Shown piece by piece: positions 12,582-23,429 of a stretch of 64,000 nucleotides of DNA; position 1 is the first letter of the stretch, and each line of letters starts with the position of its first letter. This stretch comes from Megascapheus bottae. Taxonomy: Eukaryota; Chordata; Mammalia; Rodentia; Geomyidae. The translations under genes and the position numbers were made by a program. The stretch lies in contig JANJXV010000020.1 in the NCBI GenBank assembly GCA_024803745.1, forward strand, positions 19,570,777 to 19,634,776. The letters are read 5' to 3'. Below the pieces are notes generated by a model, which saw nothing but the letters and a program-made list of their open reading frames with translations, was not told where the DNA came from and did not search any database.

Positions 12582-12794
12582 GCGTGGTACAGTGGCTAGT
12601 GGCTTATGACTGTAATACTAGCTACTCAGGAGACTGAGATCTGAGGATCATGGTTCAAAGCCAGCCAAGGCACTAAAGTCAGTAAAACTCTTTACTCCAA
12701 TTAACCATTAGGAAACAGAAAGTAACACTGTGGCTCCAGGGGTAGGGTGGTGGCATTGAGCTGAAGTGCTCAGGGACTCAGAGTTCAAGTCCCA

Positions 12795-12834
<40 letters not shown>
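12582..12834 (+). mobile_element. Type A SINE with (CA)n tail
   Basis: GCGTGGTACAGTGGCTAGTG is the head start, followed by CTAGCTACTCAGGAGACTGA, ACTCCAATTAACCATTAGGA, and TCAGAGTTCAAGTCCCAGGA. (AC)n fills 12797-12834. Confidence 0.85.
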
Positions 12835-12840
<6 letters not shown>

Positions 12841-13352
12841 TACATATTAGAAAAAATGTCGAAGAATTTGTACATCGTTTTATCTCTTTTAAATCAAAAT
12901 AAATTGAGCACACGAATCTGAACTGTTTTTTAAATGACAAAAAATCAATACATAAGCTAAAATTAAGATAAGTAAGGGAAGCCTTAGATTAGAAGGGGTG
13001 GGTGAGAAAGTTGAAAGATGTGACATTGATCAATATCAAGATTCATTGTATTCATAATTTGCTTTGGTGAATGATTTCATATAACTTCTTAAAGATAAGA
13101 ATGTTCAAATAAAAAAAAAGAATCAGTATATTCAAATAAGAGAAAAGAACAAGTGCAGTCTTATTTAAAATATCTTGGTATAAATCATATGGTTTTGAGA
13201 AATATGTTAACAATACAACTTTTCCATTTTCTTGAATATCAAAAGTTGAGATTTTTTCTGGAAACATCTGAATTCGAAATATTTTAGCCTTTTTACTTCT
13301 GTTGCCTTATTCTTTCTAGTATATAGACATGTTCTACAGAGTAAGTTTATAT

Positions 13353-13389
13353 AGCTAACTAGCTAGCTAGCTAGATATAGATATAGATA

Positions 13390-13442
<53 letters not shown>

Positions 13443-13450
13443 CGCGCGCG
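13353..13450. repeat. AGCT/AGAT repeat followed by (TG)n(CG)n
   Basis: Short AGCT and AGATAT units (13353-13391), then TG repeats to about 13434, then CG repeats 13435-13450. The last 59 bp are uninterrupted alternating purine-pyrimidine, a Z-DNA-prone pattern. The CG run is unusual in otherwise CpG-poor sequence. Confidence 0.95.
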
Positions 13451-13685
13451 TTAATCTTGGGGCTTGAACTCATTGCTTGGGTTCTCTCCCTCATCTTTTG
13501 CTCAAGGCTAGCTAGCATTCTATCGCAGGAGCAGCAGCCCTATTTCTGGAGGGTTTTGATAAGTTTTTGGAGATAAAGGTATAGTGGACTTTCCTGCCTG
13601 GCTGTCTTTGAAACAATATCCTCAGATCTCAGCCTCTTGAGTATCTAGATTACAATGTGAGCTTATCAATTGTACCTGCTGGGAT
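13450..13685 (-). mobile_element. Type A SINE, inverted, 3' tail is the TG/CG tract
   Basis: GGGGCTTGAACTCATTGC and TTTTGCTCAAGGCTAGCTAG (ID-like half), TTTTTGGAGATAAAGG (linker) and CAGATCTCAGCCTCTTGAGT (head). The 3' end abuts the alternating TG/CG repeat at 13392-13450. Confidence 0.8.
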
Positions 13686-13689
13686 AAGT

Positions 13690-16050
13690 CTTTATTCTAT
13701 GATATAGTTTCCCATGCTGGTCTTGAAATCTATTTTTATATATCTTAATACGTTCATATGTTAAATTTGAATTTATTTTATGTAATAGTAGTTAATTAAA
13801 TACTTATTTATGCCATCAAGAACCTTCTAGTCATTCCTAAAGAGATGTCTTATGCTATGGTTAAATTTCAATGACGTGTATTGTTTAGGAGAGCTAACCT
13901 TGTTCTTGGTTTCTAGGTCATACTCACTTAGATACTGGCTATATAAAACAGCTTGCAAAATATTTTCACTTCTTTTCAGATTCAAAGGCAATAGACTTTA
14001 ATCTTGTTAGAAGATGTTGGCAATGTCACCAATTTTTAAGTCTCTCTGGAGGTGGGAAAATGTATGTGTGAATAAAATGTGCAAGATCATTAAGCTTGTA
14101 TGATTAAAGAACCTTGGTAAGTTACTCCCTCCCAAACATCCTCCCCCTTCATTCCACACATAACTTTCTGCCCTGCTCAAGACATCTTCCCCACCCCTCT
14201 CCATTTATTTCCTGCAACAAAAAGAAGGAATAGTGAGGCCCCTGATAAATATCTGAAAAAGAAGTGGGCGCTCACTATCCATGCAATGTTGGAAAGAGGT
14301 GCTGGGGACAATCCTTCTCTTGTTCTAATCTATTGTGCCCCATGCTTTCTCCTGTGATGCAACCTTCATTTCAACCCAGTTTCCCCTCACATGTAAATCC
14401 AACAGGCTTTGTAGATATGAATAGCTGTGCCCTCCGGCAACTAGACAGAAATGAAAGGAATGTACGCCTAAGTCTGAAGTGTAGTATTTTACTATAGGAT
14501 TGAAACTTAGCTGCACTTCAGTGTTGGAAAATATTCAGACATTGAAGTTAATGATTATTTTAAGTTCGTGAAGTTTTAAAAATAACTGTCCTCTGGTTTT
14601 GTTTTAACTTCTTTATACAATGCAATTGAGTTTTTTTTAACTATTGGAGATAAACAAACCTATGTTAATTTTAATAATGAGTTAAAACGTAGTATCTAAT
14701 AGAGAGGAACAAGTGCTATTCTATTTCTAATCTTGCTATCAAACTTATGCTGCTAAAATTATGTAGTTCTGTTTTATTCCATAAAATGATAGTAAAGATA
14801 GAAAAGGCCATATTTGTCTCAGTTTAATATTCAACAAATTCTAGAATAGTTAAAAATCACTGATTTTGACTTACTATAAAATATGGTAGTCTAAATACAT
14901 GATTATAATTTTCTCAACATCATGAAGTTTCCCTTAAATTTTTTCTCTAGTAAACACATCTTTACCATCAATTTTTCTTAGAAATATTTTCCAACTGCCA
15001 CACCAGCCTGTGATTTATTCACACATGAAGTTTTTCTCAGTACTCAGCAGTTGTATGGATATGTTGACTCCATTGGGTTATTTCTGAATAGACTATAAGA
15101 TAAAAAGCTGTAGCTTGCTTTATTCTTCTTGATTCTGTTTACTCAGACAGTATTCATTTAATACTGTCTAATACTATTCAAACAGACAGTACTGTAATTA
15201 GATTGTGTTGTCCTAATTAACCGACTTTCTCTTTTTAGTATATAAACTATATGAAGACCACCATGCTTTGATGTTTCTACTTTGTATTGTAAGGATAAAT
15301 CTCATGTAAAACTATGTCTCACTCTTTGCTAGTCTCTAGGCAGACAGCCCACAGTCTAGTAATAGTTTCTCAACATTATGAAGCATCCTAAAATATCTTG
15401 CAAATACTTGGCCAAGGTCCAATAGAAATTGGGGCATGGCTCAAGGAATAGAGCACCTGTCTTCCCAGGGAAGCCAAAGAAAGTCCCACAAAAAAAGATG
15501 CTGAACAAGTATTTAAAAATAGCCTTCATAATTTAAAACTAAAGTAGAAACATTTGCAATCTTTAAAATGGAAAGACAGACAAGAGGGATTCATATTTAT
15601 TTGAAAAAATGACAGTGATTAGTTTTACAAATAGAACTTTCTAATGCAAGTGGTAATCACAATGTGAATTAAGTTAAATTGGTAAAGTATATAAAAATGT
15701 AACCAAAATCACAATATTTCTGGCTTACATCTATTATCCATTCATTTCTCTTACAGACTGCCTAAATTTTCACATAATCTCATTCTTAGGGACAAAAGTT
15801 TTATTGGCTCTTAGTGAAAATCTGAAAGTAGACAAAAAGCAAATTAATAGTTCTAACTTGAAGAAAGGCGACTCAGTTTCCATATATTATTGTCCCTAGA
15901 CATTTCTTTACCTTGCTTCTGGTCCCAGCTTCTTGCATTGTAACTTGAAGTCTCGGTCAACCAAAATCTTTCTATGCAGTAAGTCAGATGATTCAGGAAA
16001 TATGCCTCATATAAATGAATCTATCTTTCCTAGTTTAAAGTCTTACAAGT
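13690..16050. other. Spacer, no gene seen
   Basis: AT-rich unique sequence. Short frames at 14007-14516 lack any recognisable motif. The only repeat seen is an ID-like fragment at 15428. Confidence 0.55.
15428..15500 (+). mobile_element. ID-like SINE fragment
   Basis: GGGGCATGGCTCAAGGAATA, GAGCACCTGTCTTCCCAGG and an A-run at 15491-15497 suggest a single diverged ID-like unit. Confidence 0.5.
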
Positions 16051-16054
16051 TTTT

Positions 16055-16500
16055 TTTTCTTTTTACTGCTACTATAACAAATTACTTAAGTAATTTGAAT
16101 GGCTTAACACAGCCAATGATTGTTTAAGAATCTTGGACTTTTATTCCAAAAGTGGTCTCACTACACTAAAATCAAGATGTTAGGAGGAGAACATTTCTTT
16201 TGTGAGTATTAGGGATGAATCCATTTCTTCTTTTCTAGTAGCCACCATGGTTCCTTGACTTGTGGGTCCAGGTAGCCATCTTACCATTCCAGCACTGGCT
16301 TCTATCCTTCTCAAGTCTGAACTTCTGTTGGTTTTCTCTCCCATAAAATTATTCATGCAGTTACAATGGGCTCATCCATGTACCCCAAGACAATCTTTGA
16401 CTTCAAGCATCTTACTTTGACCACATCTGCAAAATACCTTTCTCTTGGTAAGATCAGTTAGCCCCAAGTTCAAGGTTTGAAATGCCATCATTCTGCCTGT
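16055..16500 (-). mobile_element. Possible old MaLR-type LTR, inverted
   Basis: TGCTACTATAACAAATTACT, GTGGTCTCACTACACTAAAA, TCAAGATGTTAGGAGGAGAA and GACCACATCTGCAAAATACC fall in the order expected for an inverted MLT1-class LTR. Heavily diverged; the weaker of the two LTR calls. Confidence 0.4.
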
Positions 16501-17149
16501 AGAAAGGGCATCACCATCCTGTGACATTTAGATTATTATGGTCATTGGTTTTCTTGGTTGTTGAGTTTGAAATGAAACCCTGGCTTACTAGTTCCCAGAC
16601 TGGAGCTACCCTAGGTAGATCATGATGGCTTCTCAAGTATGTTGCAAGTTCATTTGTTACTAATTTTAAAACTGATTTGTAGCATTATAGTATAAACAAG
16701 ATTGTTTTAATAGTTTCTCCTTCTGCTACTAATTTTTCCCAACATAAAATGATAAGTATTTAAAGAGAGGACAATCACCTTGATCTGCTCCTTACACATT
16801 GAATATGTATATCAAATTATCATACTGTAGACAGCCCATAAACATGGAATTTAAAGCAATGGCTTTAAATGACTTCTTCCTGGGAAGTCTTTCAGGCACT
16901 ACATCCTGAAGGCCAGCGGTCACAGGAGTGGAGGCATGCTGGCATGTAGGACAAAAGCATAGGCAGTGCATGGAACAAGTTCAGATACAGCAGGCACAGC
17001 AAACCCTGCCTAGTCCCAGCCAAGGTTATTGCCAAAGGGGTGTTTTGTGGGGATAACTGGTGTAAAAGGTTGTGAAAATTAAATGACCTGAACTACTCCA
17101 TGCAAGCAAGCCCTGTATGATGGCATTTGTTCTTTTCATGTCCCCCCAC

Positions 17150-17345
17150 CCTTTTAAGGCTTTGTGGGGGAAAGGGAGAGACAGAGACAGAGACAAATAC
17201 AGAGAGACAGACACAAAGAGACAAAGAGATAGAGCATTTTGCTTTGTATCCTGGGCTGGCCTTAGATTTACTATATATCTGGGGTTGACCTGAAACTCTT
17301 GAGCATCCATCCTCAGTCTTCTGAGTTCCAGGCTTAGAGAAAAAT
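17150..17345 (-). mobile_element. B1-like SINE, inverted, with GACAGA-type tail
   Basis: TTTGTATCCTGGGCTGGCCT, GGGGTTGACCTGAAACTC and CATCCTCAGTCTTCTGAGTT parallel the inverted monomeric B1 element. The purine repeat at 17173-17230 sits at its 3' side, as a tail would. Confidence 0.6.
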
Positions 17346-19926
17346 GCCATTATGATTGACCGATTCCTGGAATGGGAGAAGAAAGGTAAATGCTTTTAGT
17401 ATACTTGCAAATAAAACAATGATACTTCTCCCAAACCTGCACTATCTATTGTTGGATGTATTATAAATTAAAATTTGAAATTATAATATATTATAATTAC
17501 AAAACTTGTTACAGTGATGGTGTTCACTTAAGCATAGTACCTGTATAAAATTACTTGACTCAAGTAAATGTCATTTTTCAGGTTAGTCATCGATAAGTAG
17601 AAAAAATTAATATGTTTTACTTTTGTAGGTCAAAAGTTAATATATTAAGTGGCTAATGTAGCATATAAAGTTTTAAGTAAACATAAATAATGATGAATGC
17701 CATGAGAGCAATAATGAAATAGGAAATGTAGTAAAAATCAGATTGGAAATATGGTTGCAATTATAATTTAGAGTGATATTTATCATTATTATCTCTCTTG
17801 GGAAAGCTCTATAATTAAATGAAGCTTTAATTCTTATAATGAAAATGAACACTTGAATTAATTTGTGTTCTTTTTCAATAAATTTTAATTGTTATTATAG
17901 AAATTGTGGGGTTTTTTTTTATCACAAATTGCCAAAGAGGACTAAAGTTGATTGAATTGTATATCTTTCTGTCTTCAATATTTATTTGTCATGTAGCAAA
18001 TAAAGAAGAAAAAGCACTCATAAACTTCTAATAGAATTTTAGTTTTGGTTTGTAACAATTTGGAAATACACTTCTAAGAGACATTGCATGAGTGGGTAAC
18101 ATGCTTTGAAGCTAGAAGCTGGTTGTGATGTTCTGTACTTTTCTATAGTAAAGAGGAAATTAGCACTCAGAAAAGAATTATGGACATTTTAATGAGATAA
18201 GGGAAAATGAGAGAAGCGATGCTATATGCAATTTTTTTAAATCCAACAATCTGTACACACACAGAGTCTGTACTTAGATTAAGTAGAAATATGAAGAAAT
18301 AAAAGGCCTCAAATACATTTAACTGAGGAGAAAAGTTAAAGGCAATGGAGAGAAAAAAGCAACATGAAAGATGAAAAGTGACTATCACTTCAATGACCAC
18401 AGGCTCCAAAATCTAAATAGAAAGAATCAGAGGATAAAGATATAAAACCTCCAGCAAAGAGCTTAGCAACAGTTAGAATACAGAAAAATTTCTGGGGTGG
18501 ATAAACAAAATAACAAATATTACAAAGAAAAATACACTAGGCATCATGGAAGAAGTTTTTTTTTCTTGCTTTTTTAAAGTTACCTGCTTTCAAATAATTT
18601 AATCATATATACAAGTTTCTGAGGTTTTAAGCTCATTATTTTGGTTCCGTGGTTTCTCCTAGGTTTCAGTATAGAATCTCCCTGCCTGTTGTTTATGTAT
18701 AAACAGAAGCTGCTGTTTCTTTCTCTCATTATTTCCTTTTTAAGTGAAAGTTAAGAGACAGAAACAACCACATTCCCACTATGTTACAATGTAATGAGAA
18801 CCAATTCAGGGAGGATTATACACATGGCTGGGTACAGTGGATCCAGTTGTTCTTTTTTCTCTACCTTAAGAAATAGTGGTGTTTTGTAATGCTGACTGAT
18901 TAGCAAATGTGAGATCAACACAGTTCTTTTAGCAGTTGTTTATAAATGGCTTGCTTTTTCTTAATTACACCCTATTTCTTTGGAATCCATTCTGAATCTA
19001 AATCATAGCCCTCTTTCGTCCAACTGCTCCCTTACAAGTACTTCTATGGGCCAACATTTTGCTTGGAGTCATGCATTAAAAAACACTTTATTTTTACATG
19101 CAAGTATTCCTTGTGTGCATGCATGCAAATGGAGATATAAGGGTAGTAAATATTATGGTAGAGATTATGGTAACAGTGTCTAAACATTTTAATTATATCT
19201 TCTTATGAGATCTTTTGAATTTGTCCCCCAAAAGCTCTCAAATCATATGTGGACAAGAAAATATACATAGTAACAAAATTGTATATGACATTGATGTCCA
19301 TTTCATGACAGAACAGTGTGATCCAATTACCTCAATTCAGTTCAATTGACTATTTCTGAAGAGTTTAATTATTGTTATTTATCTGATATCCCTCGGTAGG
19401 TTTGGTGGTTTGTTTCAACTTTTTAATAGTACTTTAGATTTGAATTCCAAGCATCATATTTGGATGATTTGGGGTTTTCAATGGAAATCATAGAAAATGT
19501 GCAGAGAGGAAAGATGATGGTTGAAAAATACTGACAAAAAAAGAGGGGATGACTTTGATCACATGTACATGTGTGAATAAATGGACATAATCACAAAGAA
19601 ATTGATTGGGCATTAATATTCACTAATAGAACATGTAACGTGAATGGGGAATTGTGGAAAGAAAGTGCTTGTAACTAGTATCAATACTGAAAAATATACA
19701 CACACTAAACATATATGCATACTTTATATGGAGTTAGATTTTAGGCACTATACCAACTTCAGACAATTTTTCACCTCCACAATGTGTGCTAATAAATACT
19801 CTATTTGTATAATATTTATACCTCTGTCATTATTCTTAAGCTCATCCTTCTTTCAAGATGGAAATAAGAGCTTTCAGTTGACATATGTTCAAGATTAATA
19901 CAAGCTATCATTTTTTAAAGAAATCA
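17346..19926. other. Spacer, no gene seen
   Basis: About 2.6 kb of AT-rich sequence without a recognisable repeat or coding region. Confidence 0.55.
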
Positions 19927-19934
19927 ATATTATA

Positions 19935-20233
19935 CTCCTTCCTTCCTTCCTTCCTTCCTTCTTTCCTTCCTTCCTTCCTTCCTTCTTTCCTTCCTTCCTT
20001 CCTCCCTCCCTTCCTTTCTTTCTTTCCTTCTTTTTTTTAGCCAGTGTTAGGACTTGAACTCAAGGTCTGTGTCCTGTATCTGAGCTTCTTTTGCTCAAGG
20101 CTAGCAAGATCTCAGATGAGCCGTAGCACCACTTCTGGCTTTTTTTTCTGTTTATGTAATACTGAGGAATCAAACCCATAGCTTCATGCATGATAGGCAA
20201 GCACTCTACCACTAAGCCACATTCTCAGCCCCC
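19935..20233 (-). mobile_element. Type B SINE, inverted, with (TTCC)n tail inside the TSD
   Basis: GACTTGAACTCAAGGTCTGT to CCACTAAGCCACATTCTCAG is a diverged inverted type B dimer (20037-20233). The tail is a (TTCC)/(TTTC) repeat of about 100 bp (19935-20036), i.e. GGAA-type on the sense strand. ATATTATA occurs at 19927-19934, left of the repeat, and at 20234-20241, right of the SINE, so the microsatellite lies within the inserted unit. Confidence 0.8.
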
Positions 20234-20241
20234 ATATTATA

Positions 20242-22325
20242 TTTTTTGTAAGCATGACTCATGCAATTAAGAATTCTCACTAATAAAATAGGGGTAATTT
20301 GAGTATCTGTCCCATGTTCAGTACATTTGAAAGCCTTCTCCCCTTAACATTTGCCATGCTGCGTTACTGGCCTTCATTTGTATCCTTCAAATATGAAAAG
20401 AAAAAAAACCCCTCATTTACTATAAATATTAACCAGGTTTATTATACTTCTTTTGTATTCTTTCCTTAGGACTTGGCTACTTGTATTCTAAGTACAGTTA
20501 TGTGCTGAATAAATTGTTAAGAATTTTACAAGAAGGCTTCTTCTCTGCTTATTTTGAAGACTGAAAACATTTCTTATAAGCCTAACAGAAATTCTCTATT
20601 ACATTTTTTCCTGCTTTTCTTCAGATTGATATGGCCAATAGCATGTTCTCAGACATAATGCATTTTAGTAGCAGAGGAAAGTTTTGTGTTTAAGAAATGG
20701 AGCTATCGCAGCAGGTGTTCACGGCAGGGATTTGGACGGGTAGATATGGTAAGAAATGGCATCTTTGCATTCACTTACCACTCATACATGTTTTATATGC
20801 CATGAGGATTGTGGAAAGCATGTTGTTTTAAAAAAATTCATAGTTGAATTTCTATATCTATGAGGTGTGCTTGAACAGGATTAATATCCAGAAGTAGACT
20901 GGATAAATGGAAAACCCTAGGAATTAAAATGATAGTGCATTTTATGGCAGATGTAGAAAAGAGGAAGTATATTTAATCCTCAAGGGGTAAACATTTTCTA
21001 CTAAGCTGTCACTAGAGAACAGCTTAGAGATAACCTTTCCCCTGCTCAAGTTCACAATATTCATCTGTAAAACTGAGCCTCCCATCTGAGCAAGAACTTG
21101 AGCATGGTATCTAAGATTGACCTTGAGAAAGACCACAGCACACTGTTCAAAGACTATGTTTTTTACAATTTAAATCTAGTCCCTACTTACTTTCTAAATG
21201 TATAAACTGTGGATTATGACTTTGGTCTCTCAATTATCTATAGCATTTCCAGATATGTTGGAACATAGCAATCTCATAATTTCCAGTTACTTAAAATGAT
21301 GCAATTAAAATTTTAATTCATATATATGTATACAAATCTACATTTTGATTTTGTATTCTCTTTCCTGATTGCATTTCTTTTTTTTTCCCTTTGGAGTTTC
21401 ACAATGCTTATTTTAAAAAATGGGGCTCTTTTTTTTTTTTGAGTTGTTCTTCTGGTTAAATCTAAATGTTACTTTTGATCTAAAGATAACATTGTCAAAT
21501 TGCGATTTTGTTGAGCATTGCATTAAATATGCAGATTGACCGAAGAGAAACTGGACTGTTTATAGTATCAATTTAATTTAACATTATGATATCCCTTTTA
21601 TTCAATTTATTAAATAAAGTTTATCGATTAACTTGTAAGGCTCACATATTACCTTTATTGCTGGGAACTTTATGACTTTTGATATTATTGGGAATCTGAT
21701 TTTTCTCTCTTATTCTAGAAAAGACCTATTGTCTTTTTTCAATATTTATCTTCTTCAATTCAAACACAATGAGAAATCAACTTGGTTCTATTTTTCACTT
21801 GAATTTTTAGGACTTTTTATATAGATAATGACGATATCTCCAGAAAACATATTTTGATTTTCTTTCCAGTCTTTATTTGCATTTTACTGGGAATGAATTC
21901 AATTTCATAAGTTACATATAAATGTAGGCCCATTTTTTCCCACCTTGCAGAATTGTAGAAAGCAATAATCAGTGTTAAACAAATGACTTGGAGAAGGAAT
22001 CCAATAATGTAGCTTGATACTTTAAAGTACCAAATACGTATGACTGTAAATTTACTAAGTATATTAAATTTTTGGTTTGAATAATTCAAATAAATGCTAT
22101 TTTCAGGAGAAATGTGCAGTAACTTTCTGTTACATTGAAACAGTTTCACAGTAGTTTTGTGTAAGGAAATAATATTTCCCAAGGTGTGTTTGTTGTTGAT
22201 TAACTGTCCTTTAAACATGACAGACATGATTGAAGTTCTATTACAGTTAATAAATAATCTTGATTAATTCCACACTGAACTGTGATTTTCAAAATAGCTG
22301 AAAATTATGTATCAGAAGCTTTTAT

Positions 22326-22326
<1 letters not shown>
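20242..22326. other. Spacer, no gene seen
   Basis: AT-rich. A 136-codon minus-strand frame at 21817-22227 has low-complexity Ile/Lys/Ser-rich content and no motif, so I treat it as chance. Confidence 0.5.

Positions 22327-22369
<43 letters not shown>
22327..22369. repeat. (GT)n microsatellite
   Basis: About 21 uninterrupted GT units. Confidence 0.97.
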
Positions 22370-22371
<2 letters not shown>

Positions 22372-22512
22372 ATTCTTGGAAATTCAACTAATGGCCTAAA
22401 GTTTTTGGCTCAAGTGTGGGCAAGGGGATCACATCTCCACATCTAGATTTTTGGGGAAGAGAGGGGGATATTACTTGGAGACAATAGACTTTTCTGCTTT
22501 GGCTATTTTTTT

Positions 22513-22700
22513 TTTTTGCCAGTCCTGGGCTTGAGCTCAGGGCCTGAGCACTGTCCTTGGACTTTCTCAAGGCTAGAGCTCTACCACTTGAGCCTCAGCA
22601 CCACTTCCGGCTTTTTTCTATGTATGTGGTACCGAGGAATCGAACCCGGGTCTTCATGCATCTAGGCAAGCACTTTAACCACTAGGCCAAACTCCGGGCC
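22513..22700 (-). mobile_element. Type B SINE, inverted, with TSD
   Basis: Well preserved: GCCAGTCCTGGGCTTGAGCT at one end, B-box complement GGAATCGAACC, A-box complement CCACTAGGCCA, end CTCCGGGCC. Direct repeat TTTGGCTATTTTTTT at 22498-22512 and 22701-22715. Confidence 0.92.
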
Positions 22701-22719
22701 TTTGGCTATTTTTTTAATA

Positions 22720-22968
22720 TTCTTTTTTATTGTAATTTATAGAAGGGTTACATTGTATTCGCCAGGTAGAAGGTGTATTACTTCATAACATTGATACCCC
22801 TTCTCATGTTTTGTTCCCATTCCCCCCCACCCCCTCCCCTCATCTTGTTTTCCCCCTTCCCTATCCAATTTCAAATAAACAAATAAATATATATAGAATA
22901 TACCAGATAACAAGGTAAGATACTGTAATAATATGAGATAATCAAGGGACAACAAAAGAGATGAGAAA
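22720..22968 (-). mobile_element. L1 3' UTR fragment, inverted
   Basis: The reverse complement matches the L1 3' UTR: poly(A) side at 22720-22740 (TTTTTTATTGTAATTT), GGGTTACA, a C-rich run at about 22826-22845 corresponding to the G-rich tract, then AATTTGAAATTGGATAGG on the sense strand. A type B SINE begins right after it at about 22971. I saw no convincing TSD. Confidence 0.85.
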
Positions 22969-22970
22969 TG

Positions 22971-23154
22971 GGGCCAGGAGTTAAGCCTAGTGGTAGAGTG
23001 CTTGCCTAACATGTACGAAGACTCAGGTTCAATTCCTCGGTATCACACACATAGAAAAAAGCTGGAGGTGGTGCTGAGGCTCAAGTGGTAGAGCTCTAGC
23101 CTTGAGAAAGTCCAAGGACAGTGCTAAAGTCCTGAGCTCAAGCCCAGGGCTGGC

Positions 23155-23157
<3 letters not shown>
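22971..23157 (+). mobile_element. Type B SINE running into (GA)n
   Basis: GGGGCCAGGAGTTAAGCCTA, GTGGTAGAGTGCTTGCCTAA, then GGTTCAATTCCTCGG (B box) and the second ID-like unit GAGGCTCAAGTGGTAGAGCT. Ends CAGGGCTGGCAAAAGA, then directly (GA)n to 23316. Confidence 0.9.
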
Positions 23158-23226
<69 letters not shown>

Positions 23227-23320
23227 CAGAGAGACAGAGAGACAGAGAGAGACAGAGAGAGACAGAGAGAGAGAGAGACAGAGAGGGAGAGAGGGAGGGA
23301 GGGAGAGAGGGAGAGAGGCA
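23158..23320 (+). repeat. (GA)n / (GACA)n / (GGGA)n repeat, SINE tail
   Basis: About 160 bp of uninterrupted purine-rich repeat with GACA and GGGA variants at its distal half. It starts exactly where the poly(A) tail of the type B SINE should be. Confidence 0.95.
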
Positions 23321-23334
23321 ACAATTACATCTAC

Positions 23335-23425
23335 ATTATATGGCTCTTGTGCTTTGGCTGGTTTTAAACTTCAATCCTCAGATCTCCTGAGTAGCTAGGA
23401 TTGCAGGTAAGAGCTGTCATTACCT
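23335..23425 (-). mobile_element. Type A SINE head fragment, inverted
   Basis: GGTTTTAAACTTCAATCCTC, CAGATCTCCTGAGTAGCTAG and GATTGCAGGTAAGAGCTG are the inverted B1-like head. Confidence 0.65.
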
Positions 23426-23429
23426 GTTT

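Noticed and set aside
21817..22227. 136-codon minus-strand frame
   Set aside because: AT-rich composition, no recognisable domain, no splice or promoter context. Fits chance in a 64-kb window read in six frames.
22971..23060. A/B-box containing sequence as a genuine tRNA gene
   Set aside because: It is the first unit of a type B SINE, recurs many times in the window and lacks a full cloverleaf.
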